A DNA stretch of 64,000 nucleotides from an uncultured Lachnospiraceae bacterium (GTDB lineage Bacteria; Bacillota; Clostridia; Lachnospirales; Lachnospiraceae): assembly GCA_946558465.1 (NCBI GenBank), contig CAMNTM010000007.1, forward strand, positions 91,041 through 155,040, given 5' to 3'. The notes beneath the pieces are model-generated. The model was not told where the DNA came from. It did not search any database and saw only the letters and a list, made by a program, of their open reading frames with translations. Positions 63,966-64,000 of the stretch are shown in pieces. The position numbers and the translations under genes are program-made. Positions within the stretch are counted from its first letter, which is position 1, and each line of letters begins with the position of its first letter.

Positions 63966-64000
63966 AAAAGCCTTGATTTACGGGCATACAAGCAGGATTT

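Noticed and set aside
1..64000. CRISPR arrays, prophage or insertion sequences
   Set aside because: No spaced direct repeats of CRISPR type, no transposase, integrase or phage structural genes were seen.

Overview
The window looks like chromosomal DNA from a spore-forming gut clostridium of the Lachnospiraceae type. The grounds are: no phage or insertion sequence genes; Firmicutes T-box leaders in front of aminoacyl-tRNA synthetase operons; strong AGGAGG ribosome binding sites; sigma-A promoters of the TTGACA-N17-TATAAT kind; a sporulation sigma factor (SigH) and a SpoVAF/GerA germination protein; an oxygen-sensitive class III ribonucleotide reductase; a bacterial-type GlnRS; and a DUF1540 metal-binding-like protein. 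Genus cannot be fixed from sequence alone. Nearly every gene is on the minus strand; only four (a receiver-alarmone synthetase, a chemotaxis receptor and two small membrane proteins) are on plus.

Layout by region. 1-2651: MATE exporter, DegV lipid-binding protein and a B3/4-domain protein that runs off the left edge. 2862-5286: a response-regulator receiver fused to a small alarmone synthetase, overlapping tail-to-tail with a SpoVAF-like gene. 5497-8628: nrdD-nrdG-dut, deoxynucleotide supply under anaerobiosis. 8856-13317: alanine:Na+ symporter, then AI-2E-family permease, metA and a formate/nitrite-type channel. 13513-15528: chemotaxis receptor. 15681-19705: a threonine T-box operon (aldo/keto reductase, YbgC thioesterase, thrS) followed by a DUF1540 protein. 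19802-20991: SEC-C protein and YdcF. 21201-24234: three small proteins of unknown role and an AgrA/AgrC-like LytTR/GHKL two-component system. 24560-25834: purA. 26001-31170: cardiolipin synthase and a heterodimeric ABC exporter. 31427-34953: acidic membrane-anchored small protein, MocR regulator, glnS. 35149-41728: two adjacent units, PucR regulator plus a 2-hydroxyacyl-CoA-dehydratase-like (double-cubane type) reductase, and a C-S lyase (PatB) with a complete SsuABC/TauABC-like importer. 41820-51868: MATE, OmpR/VanS-type two-component system, MacB-type ABC system, YtrB-type ABC system and a NUDIX hydrolase, a likely envelope-stress or peptide-resistance cluster. 51984-56563: tRNA-Thr and the conserved cysE-cysS-mrnC-rlmB-sigH cluster under a cysteine T-box. 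56628-61292: another two-component system, a GNAT protein and ispF. 61463-61637: tRNA-Val and tRNA-Met. 61723-63819: hybrid histidine kinase with a small upstream ORF.

Structure that ordinary genes do not explain: four long, perfect or nearly perfect palindromes sharing a GGGGAC outer motif (54, 60, 32 and 54 bp) sit in intergenic gaps at 15550, 19742, 33250 and 51887 and look like a dispersed repeat family. Other points of interest are the receiver-alarmone synthetase fusion, a candidate LytTR-regulated promoter for a small coiled-coil protein, the PatB/importer/reductase/PucR locus, likely response-regulator operator repeats before the MacB-like ABC operon, and an unusual separation of a threonine T-box from thrS by two metabolic genes.
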